From assembly GCA_028583605.1 (NCBI GenBank), contig CM053327.1:18029629-18093628 (forward strand): a stretch of 64,000 nt of DNA, given 5' to 3'. The stretch is from Dastarcus helophoroides. Taxonomy: Eukaryota; Arthropoda; Insecta; Coleoptera; Bothrideridae. The number at the start of each line of letters is the position of its first letter. Position 1 is the stretch's first letter. Positions 11,777-25,100 of the stretch are shown piece after piece. The translations under genes and the position numbers were made by a program. The notes beneath the pieces are model-generated. The model was given only the letters and a program-made list of their open reading frames with translations, was not told where the DNA came from and did no database searches.

Positions 11777-12500
11777 TAATCCATAATGTGTGATAGATGA
11801 TTGAATTCAGAATAAAACGGGATTCGAACATAGCATCGTCTCCAAAAAGTTGAACTCTCTTTTTTTAGTTGTGAAGTTCAAAGTTCAACTTCGAGAAAAA
11901 ATTAGAATATATTTGGATTTAAAATTAAAATTTCGCTTTCGCTTTTTATCTACAAATTCGATAACCAACTCCAAATTTTAGGTTTTTTTTTTGTTTAAGC
12001 TAGACATTTTTCTTAACATTTCGCATTTAAACCTTCAATGTTCAATTTTTTCCTCAAAACGTCTACCTATAACTTGAAGTCTTGGGCTTTTATTAATGTT
12101 GCTTGATCTTATAACACCAATGTTTAAACTGTTTTCTTGAAATTTCGTATTTAAACTAGAAATTTTGACCTTAGGTTCAAAATTTCATGTTAAAACCAGA
12201 TCTTTTATGCGGTATTAAAATTTTCCTCATTAATTGCAGTTTCTTAAAACTTCGTAATTAAATCTGAAATTTTTAAACTCGAGAATGTTTTTTATATAAA
12301 TTTCCTGTTTTTTTTTTCACAATTTAACCCTTTTTGTGAAAATTTCTTTAGTGCACTAGAAAATTTCAATTTTAAATTCAATATGTCGAATTAAACGACG
12401 AATTCGTCTTTTACAAAATAAATTTATTTTGTAAAAAATTCGGATTTATGTTAATAAATTTCAATAAATATATATCGTATTTTTGTTTTAAGTCTGAAAA
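11777..12500. other. Intergenic AT-rich DNA upstream of timeout
   Basis: From about 11860 the stretch is dominated by degenerate GAAATTT/TTCAAAATTT words in mixed orientation. No coding or RNA gene signal is seen. Confidence 0.5.
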
Positions 12501-12519
12501 AAACGCATTTACCAATTTT

Positions 12520-12932
12520 TTTCTCGATTGGCGTCCGCGGTTATGACTCGAACTGGACACGCCATTGTATTATTAGAGTTGAAAGCGGTAGTCCCTACGT
12601 TGGTAGTTCGGCTGGCCCGAACAGCTGTTTCCCGCCACTAACTCTAACCTTCCAACGTCAACCGATTCTAACCAATATTTCCAATGTCTGGCGACCGGCT
12701 TGTTTTGTTGTTTATATTCGCGTAAAACTTCGGTGATTTGAAACTTAACAGTGATACATATCAAACACATCGAGAAAAGTGACTGATTTTGTGTTTGAAT
12801 GCAGATTATAAACTTGTAATAGTGCGATTTTATCCTATTACAACAGTGAATTGTGCGGAGTGCTTTCAATACAATTTTTTTCATGGGAACATTTTATCCT
12901 CCTAGAAAAGTGTAATAAAATCAAAGTTAGTG
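12520..12932 (+). promoter_or_regulatory. Putative timeout promoter and 5' UTR
   Basis: This segment is visibly richer in G and C than its surroundings. It contains TTTCCCGC at 12628-12635, a match to the E2F consensus TTTSSCGC, directly next to an E-box-like CAGCTG at 12622-12627. CCAAT occurs at 12672-12676 and 12681-12685, and its complement ATTGG near 12528. E2F plus CCAAT boxes are common upstream of S-phase genes, which fits a replication-fork factor. No TATA box position or transcription start can be fixed. No upstream ATG is in frame with the coding start without an intervening stop. Confidence 0.4.
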
Positions 12933-13186
12933 ATGTCGTCTCTTCTTTCCGCCGAATTGTCGGCAACGTGTAATGCCCTCGGTTATTTTGACGAAAAAGC
13001 AAACAAGTACTTTGCAGACTCTAACACTTTGGAAACTGTAAAAGATTTGATTCGTTACCTAAGAAGAGACGATGAAACTCATGATATCCGTCGATTTCTC
13101 GGTGAAACTAAAGTTTTACAGACCGATTTGTTGCCCTTGCTTAAAAGTTATTGGGAACAAACTGATCTGTTTGATGTACTTTTAAG
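12933..13186 (+). CDS. timeout: timeout exon 1 (start codon)
   Basis: It encodes residues 1-84 plus two bases. The ATG at 12933 is preceded by in-frame GTG at 12930, but the peptide MSSLLSAELSATCNALGY aligns with the start of insect homologues, so ATG is chosen. The exon ends TTTTAAG before GTATGT. It covers the first part of the TIMELESS domain (VKDLIRYLRRDDETHD, LLPLLKSYWEQTDLFDVLLR). Phase 2 joins to the A at 25668 to make Arg. Confidence 0.93.
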
Positions 13187-16100
13187 GTATGTGTAGTTGT
13201 TTTCAATGTTTGATAGTACATATTTTTATTTTTGATACATAAAATACAAAAAATCCTATTAAGTTTGTCTTATGAATTTTCTTTAATCACAAAATATGGC
13301 GTGTTCAATTGGAAAAATCATCATCATTGGAAAATTTCTAATGTTTTTAATGGTGCGTTTATACTATAAACTTTATTCCGTACATTTCTCTCTCACATAA
13401 AATATATTTTTTCTTCGACATCGCGTTTACATTGGACACTTTATTCAGTACATTTCTCTCTGACATAAGTGTCAACTATCCTGAGAGGAGCTATTAGAGA
13501 CTTATCTACACAGATGGGAGGAGATAGCTTCTCTCAGGATAGTTGACACTTATGTCAGAGAGAAATGTACTGAATAAAGTATCTAATGTAAACGCACCCT
13601 AACGTATGTCGTATATAGGTTATCAGTTATTAACAGCTTCAAGGGTTTAATACATTTGAACTACTATCAACTTTTGATGCAAAACCCCGTAATTTTAAGA
13701 TCACTCGAAAGACCTTAAAGCGACTCACTGTTTCTGTATCTTATTCATTGAAACCATATTTCGTCAAAGAAAATAATTTTCTAAAATATATTCTTTTGCT
13801 GTAAACAATGTTAACCTCTTTGCATAAATAAGATGTTAAAGTGACACTTGACAGATCTTCCAAAACAATCAATTGCATGCCTTTTTCGCTACGTCTTATT
13901 TAACAATAAAATTACAGCTAACTTGACGATTTTTTCAACTGAACACCCGATATAATTTTCACACAAATCAATTCTATGTACAGAAATTTGAAAGGAGAAG
14001 CAGACACCAATTTTTTGTTTCGAAAATATTCTTGAATCGCCCATTTCTAACTTTAATTCCCCAAAAAGAAGAAATGACATTTTTGCTTTCGTGAAATTTC
14101 AAAATTAAGCTTGTAAACCAAGAGTCGATATTTTGAGTTTCGATGAAAAAAGCAAAATTAAAAAAATGGAGTTAACCTTTTAAATTTAAAATCAACATTC
14201 TAGAAATTACAGGCTGGACCATAAGTAATGGTACACAGAGCAAGAGTAGATTTTTCGTAAAAAAATAATGTGATTTAGCTACATTTATCATATACCAAAA
14301 GTTGATATTAACAGAGATACAGGATGTCAAAGTTGAAAAAAAAATTCGATTTTTTTGTATAACTATTGAATAAATTGCAATATAGTCACAAAATTTGGCA
14401 TAAGAAGATTTCTTAAGTCAACAAACTCTAATTTGCTAACATATTACCAATAGTTAATAGGGGGCGCTACCTGCATGACTAAATCATCATTTACATATAT
14501 ATTTATATTTATGTACCCACGTATATCAATTTTAAATAGGTAATATCATTTCTTCATATTTTCTACGTAAAAAAGGTATACTTTCTGAAAGTTCATACGA
14601 GCAATCGTTTTCAAGATATTTGCCTTTAAAGTTTCAAGTGCCTTCGTTTTAAATTACTTAAGATATTAAATTTTCGAAGTAGGCTTGAGAAAAAGGTAAT
14701 AATAAGCCAGCTTTTAAAGTAATTTATGTCAAATATTCCTTTGCTGCTAATATTATTACCTAAAATTTGAAAATCTCAATAAAGAAAATGCAAAAAATTA
14801 AGAAATAATTTATTTTCTAACATAGAGATGTGGGGTATGATCTCTGAGTCCGCACAAGAAAATTTTAATAGTCTGGGGGGTCAAAGCAGATATTTGGATA
14901 TAAATTCTAATAAAAGACAGCCAAATTTTTAATTGTTTGCAATTCCTTTACATGACAAAGGTCATTTCTTGAATATTTATTTTTGAAAATGAATTTTGTT
15001 TGGGTATTTTATTTAAATTTGCTTAAGAAATTTAAAAAATATGTGTAATAATGATGTCGGTGGAGTAATATTTGATATAAACTATTTTCAAGTCAGTTAT
15101 ATTACATTTATTTTGAAATCTGCTGCGATAAATTCACATTTACATAACTTGAAATAAACGTACGGTAAACTTTGAAGGCAAATATCTTGAAAACGGTTGC
15201 TTGTATCAACATTCAGAAAGTATACCTTTTTTACGTATAAAATGTAGGTAATTAAAAGTATCTATTTAAAATAAATATACATGGAGCACAAAAAAGTTAT
15301 GATACTTTAGAATAATACAGGATAGCGCAGGTGGCGCCCCCTATAAGTTACTGTCAATCTGTTAGTTAATAAGAATTTCATGACCAAAGAAACCCCCGCA
15401 TGCCAAATTTCTTGTCTATAGTGAAATGTGTTCACCAGTTGTGCAAAAAAATCAAAAATTTTTTTCAACTTTGACCCCTGTATTTTGGCTAATATCAACT
15501 TTTGGTATAAAGCAAATATGACTAAATCCCTTTATTTTTATGCGAAAAATCCACTCTATCCGCTCTATGTACCATTACTTATGGTCCACCCTGTATAATA
15601 ATTTTTTAATTTTCAAAACGATATAAAAGTTAAAAAAAAATAAATTCGAAATTTCTACTTTTTCTAGAGATTTTAGGTTTCAAGAGAAATTTTGAGAAAA
15701 AATAAAAACACTTTTAAGTTCAAAATTTTAAATCTCCAAAATAAGAGATATTTTAAAATTAATGTCCAAATGTTGAAAAAAAAAATTAAAACCTCCGGAA
15801 TTCTAGTAAAGGGTCATTTAAAATTTAGTGTAAAAATGGAAAGCTGAAATTATGAAAAAAAAACTGGAAACATAAGATTCGAGGTACTCTATCTCCAAAA
15901 TTTTAGTAAAAGTTTGGAATTCATAAAATTATAAAATGATCTTATTTTAACTTCTAAATTAAACTTGAAATGGCGAAACAAACCTTATGAAAAAAATTGA
16001 AATTTTGAGAAAAATTCGGCAGTTATTTTGAAAACATTTAACATTTTGAAAATAAAATCAGTTAGTCGAAACTTAAAAAAAACGATATAGTTAGGTAAGT

Positions 16101-19100
16101 AGGTATACATCTCTAAAATATCAGAAAAACTCTGAACTTCTGAAAAAAATAGAATATATAAAATGAGATTTAGATTAAAGTCGGAATGGTTGAGGGAAAA
16201 AAGTCGGAATTTTGAAAACTAAAATTTAATATTTTGGAAAATGTACAAAACGTGCAAAAATTTTGCAATTTCAAAAAAAAAAATCAAAAACTTTTGTTTA
16301 AGTTTTAAAGTAATTGAAGACAAATATTAGCAATCTGAATAAGCTCGAAATTTTCCGAAATAATCAAGTTAACATTTCGAAAATAAAGTGAAAATGTCAA
16401 CAAAAAAATGTCTAGATGTCTTTGAAATTATTCGTAAGAGATTAGAAATAGTTTAAAGTTGAAATGTTAAGAAAAATAAAAATGTTAACAGGTTAGTGGA
16501 ATTTTCACCAAATTCATTCGAGATTTAGGGAAAAAACTGAGAACCTTTGAAAACAAAATTGATGTTTGTATAAAAAATATGTTTTGCATTTTTAATAACT
16601 GTCTTGCTTCGATAATCAAAATTAAAAATCCAAAATTTCAGTCTCTGAATCAAAATTGGAGAAGGAAAATTGAAATTTTAAGTTTAAAATCAAACTTCCT
16701 AGAAAAGATGTATGAAAGTTGCAATTTCCTATTTACAAGTGAAATTTTAATAAATTTTAAAGATAAAATATTGAGAACAAAAAGACATTTCGCCTTTAGA
16801 TTCGAATTTAACACCAACATTTTAAATTCGGAAATTCTAATCAATTTTTTTTAATGAGTTCTGTCAAAAATTCTACTTTTTCAGAATTTTTTCCATTTTT
16901 TGAAATTTGCTTAATAAGTTTAGATTTTTTAGAGAATTTTCGACTTTTCTCAAAATTTTCATTTTCTTTAATTTCGAGCATTATCTCGAGATTTCAAGTT
17001 TTTAATTTTCGAAATTTGCAATTTTAACTTAAAATGTTTTAAATCCTAAATTTCCAAATCTAAAATTCGATTCAATTGTGTGATCAAGCCTTTACAAAAA
17101 TTATACTTTATGTTCACAAGAACAATCTACAAAGAAGAAATTCCAATCGATCAATCGTTGGTGGTAGGTTCTTGAATGCGTGATATTGATTTGATCACAT
17201 AGCTCTACAGTTTAGAAGGGACACTATTGACTGTATGCTTTTAATTTTTAACAAGTATGTGCTATTAAAAGTACTTTCCGGAACTGGAAACCGAAGTGGA
17301 CAGGATGTATACAAAATGTAGGGGAGACGGGAGTATTGTGGACCGCCTTTTTATGTTTGCTAAAAACTGGCAAAAAATATTTTTTTCTGAAAATTTTAAA
17401 GCTTGAGTTTGTTAGTAGAACTATTAATCTCTCTTTGGGTCGCAGCAGTTTGATCAAATTGTATTAAATTATACAACTTATAACAGTTGGCGCAAAAATC
17501 GCATTTTTGCGATTTCGAAAAATGTCGAGGAATTGCGAACCACTTTGTAAATCGATTAAAAATGGAAAAATGTCACAATGGCAGAAGATTTAGTATGAAA
17601 GAGAAACAAAGGAAGTGGAGTGACAAATGGCAATGAAAATCAGTTCGAAACAAAATTATCGTTTTAGCAAAAAACTATTAGAAATTCCCGAAAAATAATG
17701 CTATGCTGAAAACTTGCATGAATAATTACCTATATGCATCAAATACACGAAATTAGATTGTGAAATGTAAAGAATTGAGTGATCCATAATTCCACGACAA
17801 AAGTGGTCCGTAATTTTCTGAAAATCATTTTTTACAATATGGTAGCATATGAGTAACACAATGCAAACTAATGCAAAACTTCATATACCTATCGAAGACT
17901 TAAGGTTTCGCGAATATTATGAAAATATTTACCTGAGTTGGTTCTCGAAAAGTGTGGTCAAATTAGAGGAAACTCTAAAGTGAAAAAAATGTTTGAAGTA
18001 TCCCATTTCTATTTGGTATTGAAGCCAGGTAACGATTTGTGTACACAAGTCGAGTACTGAAGGGAAAATGAGCTTAACATGAGGCGAGCTGATGTTAGTT
18101 ATTTGTAGCTGTCAACCACTGTTAGAGAAAAAAATATGTAGCTGGTCCGCAATTCCCCGTGGTCCAGAATACCCCAGTCTCCCCTATATAAAATACTTTT
18201 TTGTATATATCAAGCTGATTTTACCACGAAGATAAAAAAAAACTCATTAAGTAAGTTTGCAGATGACGTCATGCTTAAAATGGAATTTAATTCGAAAAGG
18301 ATTTGGATCAAAAGAAAATTATATCCATAGTTGACAAGAGAAATTTTAAAATTATAAGTGCGATTCGCCATTTCCTATGTATGGAATTAACATTCATAAA
18401 ATGTAAAAAATAAATAGAACCACGCTTGGACAAATTATTAAAAAATGGACAGTCGTAGCTCCTCGCTGAAATTGTTGTATTTTTACTTTGGTAATTTTTT
18501 AGTTTCCTGGCTTACCAACTCGACCCCCCCCCCCCCGCCCTCTTCCAAGAACCCTTGCAAGACTTTCCCAAGACCTACAGGTTGAAAAACACTGTATCAA
18601 CCCACCTTATTTAACACAGACTGCCATATGAATATTCGATTTAATTTGAAGGGGTATCCAAAACTTCTGTTAAAGGTGCGTTCACAAGGTCGAGCTATTC
18701 GTTCATGAGTGTAAATTGTCACCACTGTAAACATTTGTAAATTTATATGGCTTTTAATCATTATTATAAAAAAATTATGAACTTTGTTCTTTTTTGTAAA
18801 TTTATATTCTGTTTCTAATAAATGTTTTGCGAAATTTTATTTTTCTGTTTGTTTATTTCTCAAGACAGCAAGATACTCACTGCAGTTAATTTAAAGAATG
18901 CGTGATGTCTCGCCCATGTGAAAGATATTATTACACTCACGATCAGATTTGTCAAGTTGTGGAGTTATTTCTTTTGCGTTAAAAACATGCTAAATGATCT
19001 AGCTAGGTGCCGTTTGTGAAGTACATAAAGTTATACGGGGTGTTAGCGATAGATTTGGCCAAACTTCACCGACATATTCTATTGATGAAATTAGTTGGGG

Positions 19101-22100
19101 TTTGCTGTATAATAGTTTTCGATTTCGAAAAGTTAAAGGAGTTGCAGGGTCTTACAGTATATGTAACATAATTCGGGGTAGGTCCATTAGGTCACATTTC
19201 TAACGATTAGTTGAATGTTTACTTCTGTAGCAACCCATTGTAATATATGGTGGCGATGCATTGTCGAGGGTAAAGGATTGTGCAGACCCTAAATTGTCAG
19301 CGATTTGTGTCTTTTGTGATTTGCTGGCAACTTTATATTCTAACCCCTCCGGTTTAATGTTGTTGACGGAAATGGAAATCTGTAAGTGCCCCGTTACAAA
19401 AGTAAAGCAAATAGGGAAAGCAAATACATGGTGAAATATATATTTGTGAAAACGTTGGAACAGATTGAAACTTCTGTTACAAACTGACTGAAAAGTTTTA
19501 AGCCAACATAAAAGCATGCAGGTCTGACAAAAGGTTGTGCTAATTAAAGAAATATATTTTTACGTATTTACCTAAGAACCCCATTGTCACGTGACAAAAG
19601 CTTTAGGACTTCTTCTGGTGAAAATTGCACATTCGTATTTTTTTGCAAGTGTAAAATTTAATCATGGCTCGCACAATTAAATAAAGTTCGGTACCCATTC
19701 CAATACCAAGTGAGCAGTCAGTAGACAAAATTAAGCCATTGTTTATTTATTGAAATCTTATCCAAATTTTTTGTGTGATTCAAAAATGAATAAATTGTCT
19801 TATTTTCAACTAGATAATTTTTCTAGTCGATCGCAACATTTATGGACAAGTCGACTATAAAAATATTAACCTCACAATGACTAACACGGTTTATGATATT
19901 GCGCTAAAAAGGCTTAAGTACGTTCGGTCGCAACGTCTCAGCTGGTTGTGTATCGATGGCTGTTCTGTCGTAACTACTGCATTGCGCGCTATTAATAAAC
20001 CTGCACTAGGTCCTAAAGTATACATCTAAATAAATTAATGTAAAGGACAAATTTGACACCCACTTTCAGTAGATGCTTCAGCTAAATAACCTTTTTTATT
20101 TGATAAGAAATAATATGTTAAAAAGGCTTAAAACGTTATCACCTATTTTTGTATATTTTTTTTCTTACTCCCACCTGTCTATTCAGTGATTCTTTACAAC
20201 TTGTGAGTAGAATAGTTAGGTGGTTTCAGTCTACTGAACGGATATAATTATAATATATCTACTTACAATTATAATTAATTTATATCCATACTAGTGTGGA
20301 TTTGAAGTGGATCATTCATGCAGTGCGTTAGGAAAACGTAATTTTTAGATTCAAAATTAGAGAATGTTCCGTTAAACTGACATATCTGTTTGGATGTGTT
20401 GGTAATGGTGTAAAAACAAATGTAACGGTGCGTTTACACTAGACACTATTCCGTACATTTCTCTCAGACATTAAATATATTTTCTCTCTGACGTAAGTGT
20501 CAACTATTCTGAAAGAAGCTATCTCCTCCCATCTGTGTAGATATGTCTTGGAGAGCTTCTCTCAGGGTGCGTTTAGATTACGGTGTGTTTACACTAGACC
20601 CTTTATTCCGTATATTTATTTCTCTCTGATGTAAGTGTCAAATATACTGAGAGAAGCTATCTCCTCCCAGCTATGTAGATAAGTCTCTAATAGGTTCCCT
20701 CAGGATAGTTAATACTTACCATATGTCAGAAAAAAAATGTGCGGAATAAAGTGTCCTGGGGCACCGGAAGGATTAGGTTCGGTAACACTCATCATTGGTG
20801 CCTGTTATAAAAAATTAAGCTGAATACAATTTAATGAAATAATAATAATAAAGATTATCGAAAGAATAAAAATACAAATACCAAAATTTGACGTTTCAAA
20901 ATATAACCAAGTCTAAAAAATTATTAAGTAACCCACTTTTCTACCTTTCATTAAAACAATCCACCTTTCTACCCTTTACTAAAGTATACTCGCTTTTAAG
21001 TTTCTATTAAAATGATTTTGTTGTCTGCCATTTACTAAAGTAACCTTGGTCTCTCTCGTTTACTAGTAAAGTACTTTTGGTTTTTGCCTTTGATTAAACT
21101 ATCTTTACTGTCTACCTGTAACTAAAATTTTGCTTTCTGCCTTTTTCTAAAGTTTTGCATTTCGTCTTGGTGCGTCTTAATAGAAATTTTTTATATACCT
21201 ATTATCAAAATTAACCTTGTTTTGGTTATAAAATAGTATCTGCTCTATAATTAGAAAATTTAATATTAGACAAATAATAAAGATTATCGAAAAAAAAAAA
21301 GATTAAAAATTCAAATATCGAAATTCGACGTTTCAGTTAACGAAATGTAACCAAGTTGAAATAAAACAAGTTATACATCTTGTCCTAGAAAAAAAATGCA
21401 ATCTTTATTAGTTAAATAAATATGTCAAAAGTATGGAAAATCATTTAGCTTTGGGTCAAATGGCAAGATTTTTCGTAGATTCACCTTTTCTTGATTCTTC
21501 AACGCAGTAGTTTGGCTTCTGGTTTTATTTTCTTGGCCCCGGAATCAAGCGAGGTGAAACCGAATTTTCAAGACTCGCTTCTTCAACATAAAGTTGAGAA
21601 ACATTCACCTATCCTGGGTACAAATGTGCCAAGTATTTGGCTCGGCGGTATCATTGGTCATTGGTGCCTATTAAACAAAATTTAAACAGAATAAGACAAA
21701 CTAATATAATAATAATATATCAATAAAAATAAAGATTATTTAAAAAAAAGAATAAAGATTTAAATACCAAAATTTTTCAGGTAACAAAATGTAATCAAAT
21801 TCAAATAATTATATGGAAAAATTACACATCTTGTCCTAGAAGAAAAAAATAGTGCAATTTTTATTAGTTAAATTAACGTGTCAAAAGTATAGAAAATGCA
21901 TTTAGCTTTGAGTCAAATGACAAGATTTTTCACAAACTCACCCTCTCTTGATTCTCCAACGCAGTAGTTTGGCTTCTGATTTTATTTTCTTCGCTCCCGG
22001 AATCCCGGGAGCTGATATCGAATTTCCAAAACTCGCTTCTTTAACATAAAGTTGAGAAACATTCACCTATCCTGAGAACAAATAAATGTACCAAGTATTA

Positions 22101-25100
22101 GGCTCGGCGGTATCATTGGTCATTGTTGCCTATTAAACAGAATAAGACAAATTGCAAATAACACTTAAATACAACAATGGTAAATAAAAGTAGTTGCTAC
22201 AAATCTCTTTTTACATTCAGCTGTTGAAACTTTGATATGTCTTCAAGAGAGCGGCCACAACATTTGATGAAAATATCGAAATTGGGAAAAATTAAAAAAC
22301 AAAGATGCACGTCAATGAACAGAAGTGTTAAAATAAAAATAAACGTAAAATAAAACGTATTAGACACAAAAGAATAAGAAATCGATTTCGAATTCTGTAC
22401 AATGGGACAATAAAACAATAACAAACATTAATTAATAACTAAACATTTAAAGCCTACTGTTTTTAACGAAACTATAAAAAATACATACAGACGATTAAAG
22501 TAATAGAAAATGAGACAAAACTGAACTTTTACCATATTATTAAAATATTAATACATAATTATGTAATGCTTAAAATAACAGCAATAAAATAAAATGTAAA
22601 TGTCATACGTTCTTAACTAAGTAATCAATATATAAAAACAATAAATAAACCACTGATAGAATATGCCATCTTAAAGTAAATGATGAAATTAAATAAAAAA
22701 AGTCTTTTGACGGTTGTAAAACAATGTTATGTATAACCCAATTAAAAAAGAAGTTTATTATTAGAAGGCTGAAATAAACGAAATAAGATAACAAGTTCTG
22801 TTCATATTACAGATATTCATATATTTCTGAAATTGTGACGCCACTAAATAACAATCTTCAAACTAACAGTAAAAAATTAGAAACATTAAAAAATATACAG
22901 AAAAACATCATTATAAAGAAATATGAATACAAAATGTCAAAATTATTCTCTACTGGGGGAAATTTGGAGCATAATCTGCAAGCAAACTGTAACTAACATG
23001 AGACTAACAAACCGGTAAATTGGGAAATTAAACAGCCGCATGCATAATTTTAAGAAAATAATACCTGCGAATCAAAATTTAGTGTTAAATTATTTAAAAA
23101 ATAAAGAAATATTGGAAATAGAAAACTTACCAATATATCTGCATGGCACTACGATCATTGTTTACACGCGCGTTGGCATTCGATGAGTGAAGGAATGGTA
23201 GCAAGGGGGATGAGGTTTAAGCAGTTCTTTTATAGCCATCAGGCAACAAACTTCCACAAAAGAAAACGTTGTATATACATACCCCTTAAAGGTGCCTACC
23301 CTCTTTAAATATTACCGCACACCAAGGGCTGTACTCTTTCGCATAAAAGCGGTACCTGGCACATTAACTAATGAGCTCATCTTGATCACTATTATCCAAA
23401 CACCTCGACCTCCGATAAATAACTAAATAAAATGAATATAAATGATAAGTTACATCATTAAAAGGCCCACCGTGAATTGTGAATTCCCGAGCAGCGACTG
23501 TACCAGCTTGTGCCACACACAAACATGCCGCGCTCACGCGTTTGGATAAATGCGTGAATTTCGAGTTGCGTAATGCTGCAAGTTGCGCAATTCGTAATGC
23601 ATGCATAGGGAGTAAACTTATGGTTTTGTTTTACCATCACGCGTGACCGTCACGCGCTCCTAAAGTACGCTACTGCCTTTATCAATTTTATTAACTATTC
23701 AGGATTTTTTACTAGAAGTTCACGTTGCTCTTGTATTTTTTCTGTGATTATTTATTTAGAAACTAGCTGATGTCACTCGATCCCATTTATTACTTTTATA
23801 TAGATTGTATATTATATAGATTATGCATACAGATAAGGAAAAATTTTCATTGTCCATGTAAAACGCTAAGAATTGTCCCTTCCATAGTTTTCTACGGCAG
23901 CTGAACGTATTTCCCTACTTTGATGCAGCATGCTCCTATCTTCCAGTTTAGATGTTAGAAAAAACTCGTCGAGAGTTTTACAACAGACTGGAATATTGTT
24001 TAGCACGGTCTGGCGGCCTATTTGAACTCCTTATTTTGTAAGGTTTAAAGAGTTATTATTTTATATTCTTCATTAGAATTATTATTTATTTTGTTTAAGA
24101 AATCTCGTTTATTTATTTCGGTTATCAAAGAATTTGAGTTTTATTTTGCCTCAGTCGCTGATTAAATCAACGGACTAAAAGAACAAACAGCATGTGGTAC
24201 GCAAATTTTAATAAAATTGTTGCCTGCCAATAGTAATCCCGTAACAAAACACGTTACAAGCTATGAAGTTCTACTGAAATCTCCACCAACACTGATCGCT
24301 GCGCTCTGCGTTGAATGGTTTACACCGGTGTAGGAGAATACAAGGCGCCGGCCATCTATCCCACTATTAGCTCTCAATGTTAAATCTCTCATTAACATTC
24401 TCCCTATGGACAGTGTTTGACTTTCCTGATGTATATATTTTTGAAGTGAACACTTCTTTAAGCGCATTGGACGATTTTAGATATGGGAATAAACTTATGG
24501 TTTCGCATTACCATCACGTTAATTTCCTTTACCAACATGCTCTAATATTTAAATTTTTATTAATGAATGTTGATAATATTCTGAAACATTTTTTTTAAAT
24601 ATGACAACGTGATATCTAAATTTATTTAAAACGTCACCTTAACAGTTGACCAAAAATAAGTTGATTTATTTTTCATAGCAGAGGAGGGGAAAAAATGAAA
24701 TATAGAAGACCGAGATTAGACATGATTTTTTTTTGTTATATATTTTCATAGTTTATTTATAAAAAATTCTCTTGCCTAATTTTGGTCTTCTATATTTCAC
24801 CTAAATCGCAGAGTAAGCGTCTACAAAAATTGTTGATATATTACGTTGATGAAACATACAATAAGTTGAAGGTGAAAAAGTAAATGTTTTGACTCGCAAA
24901 TTAATAATGATCGATTCCATGGGGTTCCAACCCTTATAAAAATAAGGGTGCTACGTTTTTCCCCTATTGATGCAAAACATATGTCAGAATAAGCATTTTA
25001 GCATTAAAATTTAAAACATATGTCGCGATTAATTTTTCATATCACTGTTCAGAAAAAATATTAACTCTAGAGGTAAATTACCCCTTCCAATGATTTTTTT

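Noticed and set aside
12573..12884. Minus-strand 103-aa frame opposite the timeout leader
   Set aside because: No recognisable domain, and it overlaps the promoter-like segment. It is most likely chance, though a divergent transcript cannot be excluded.
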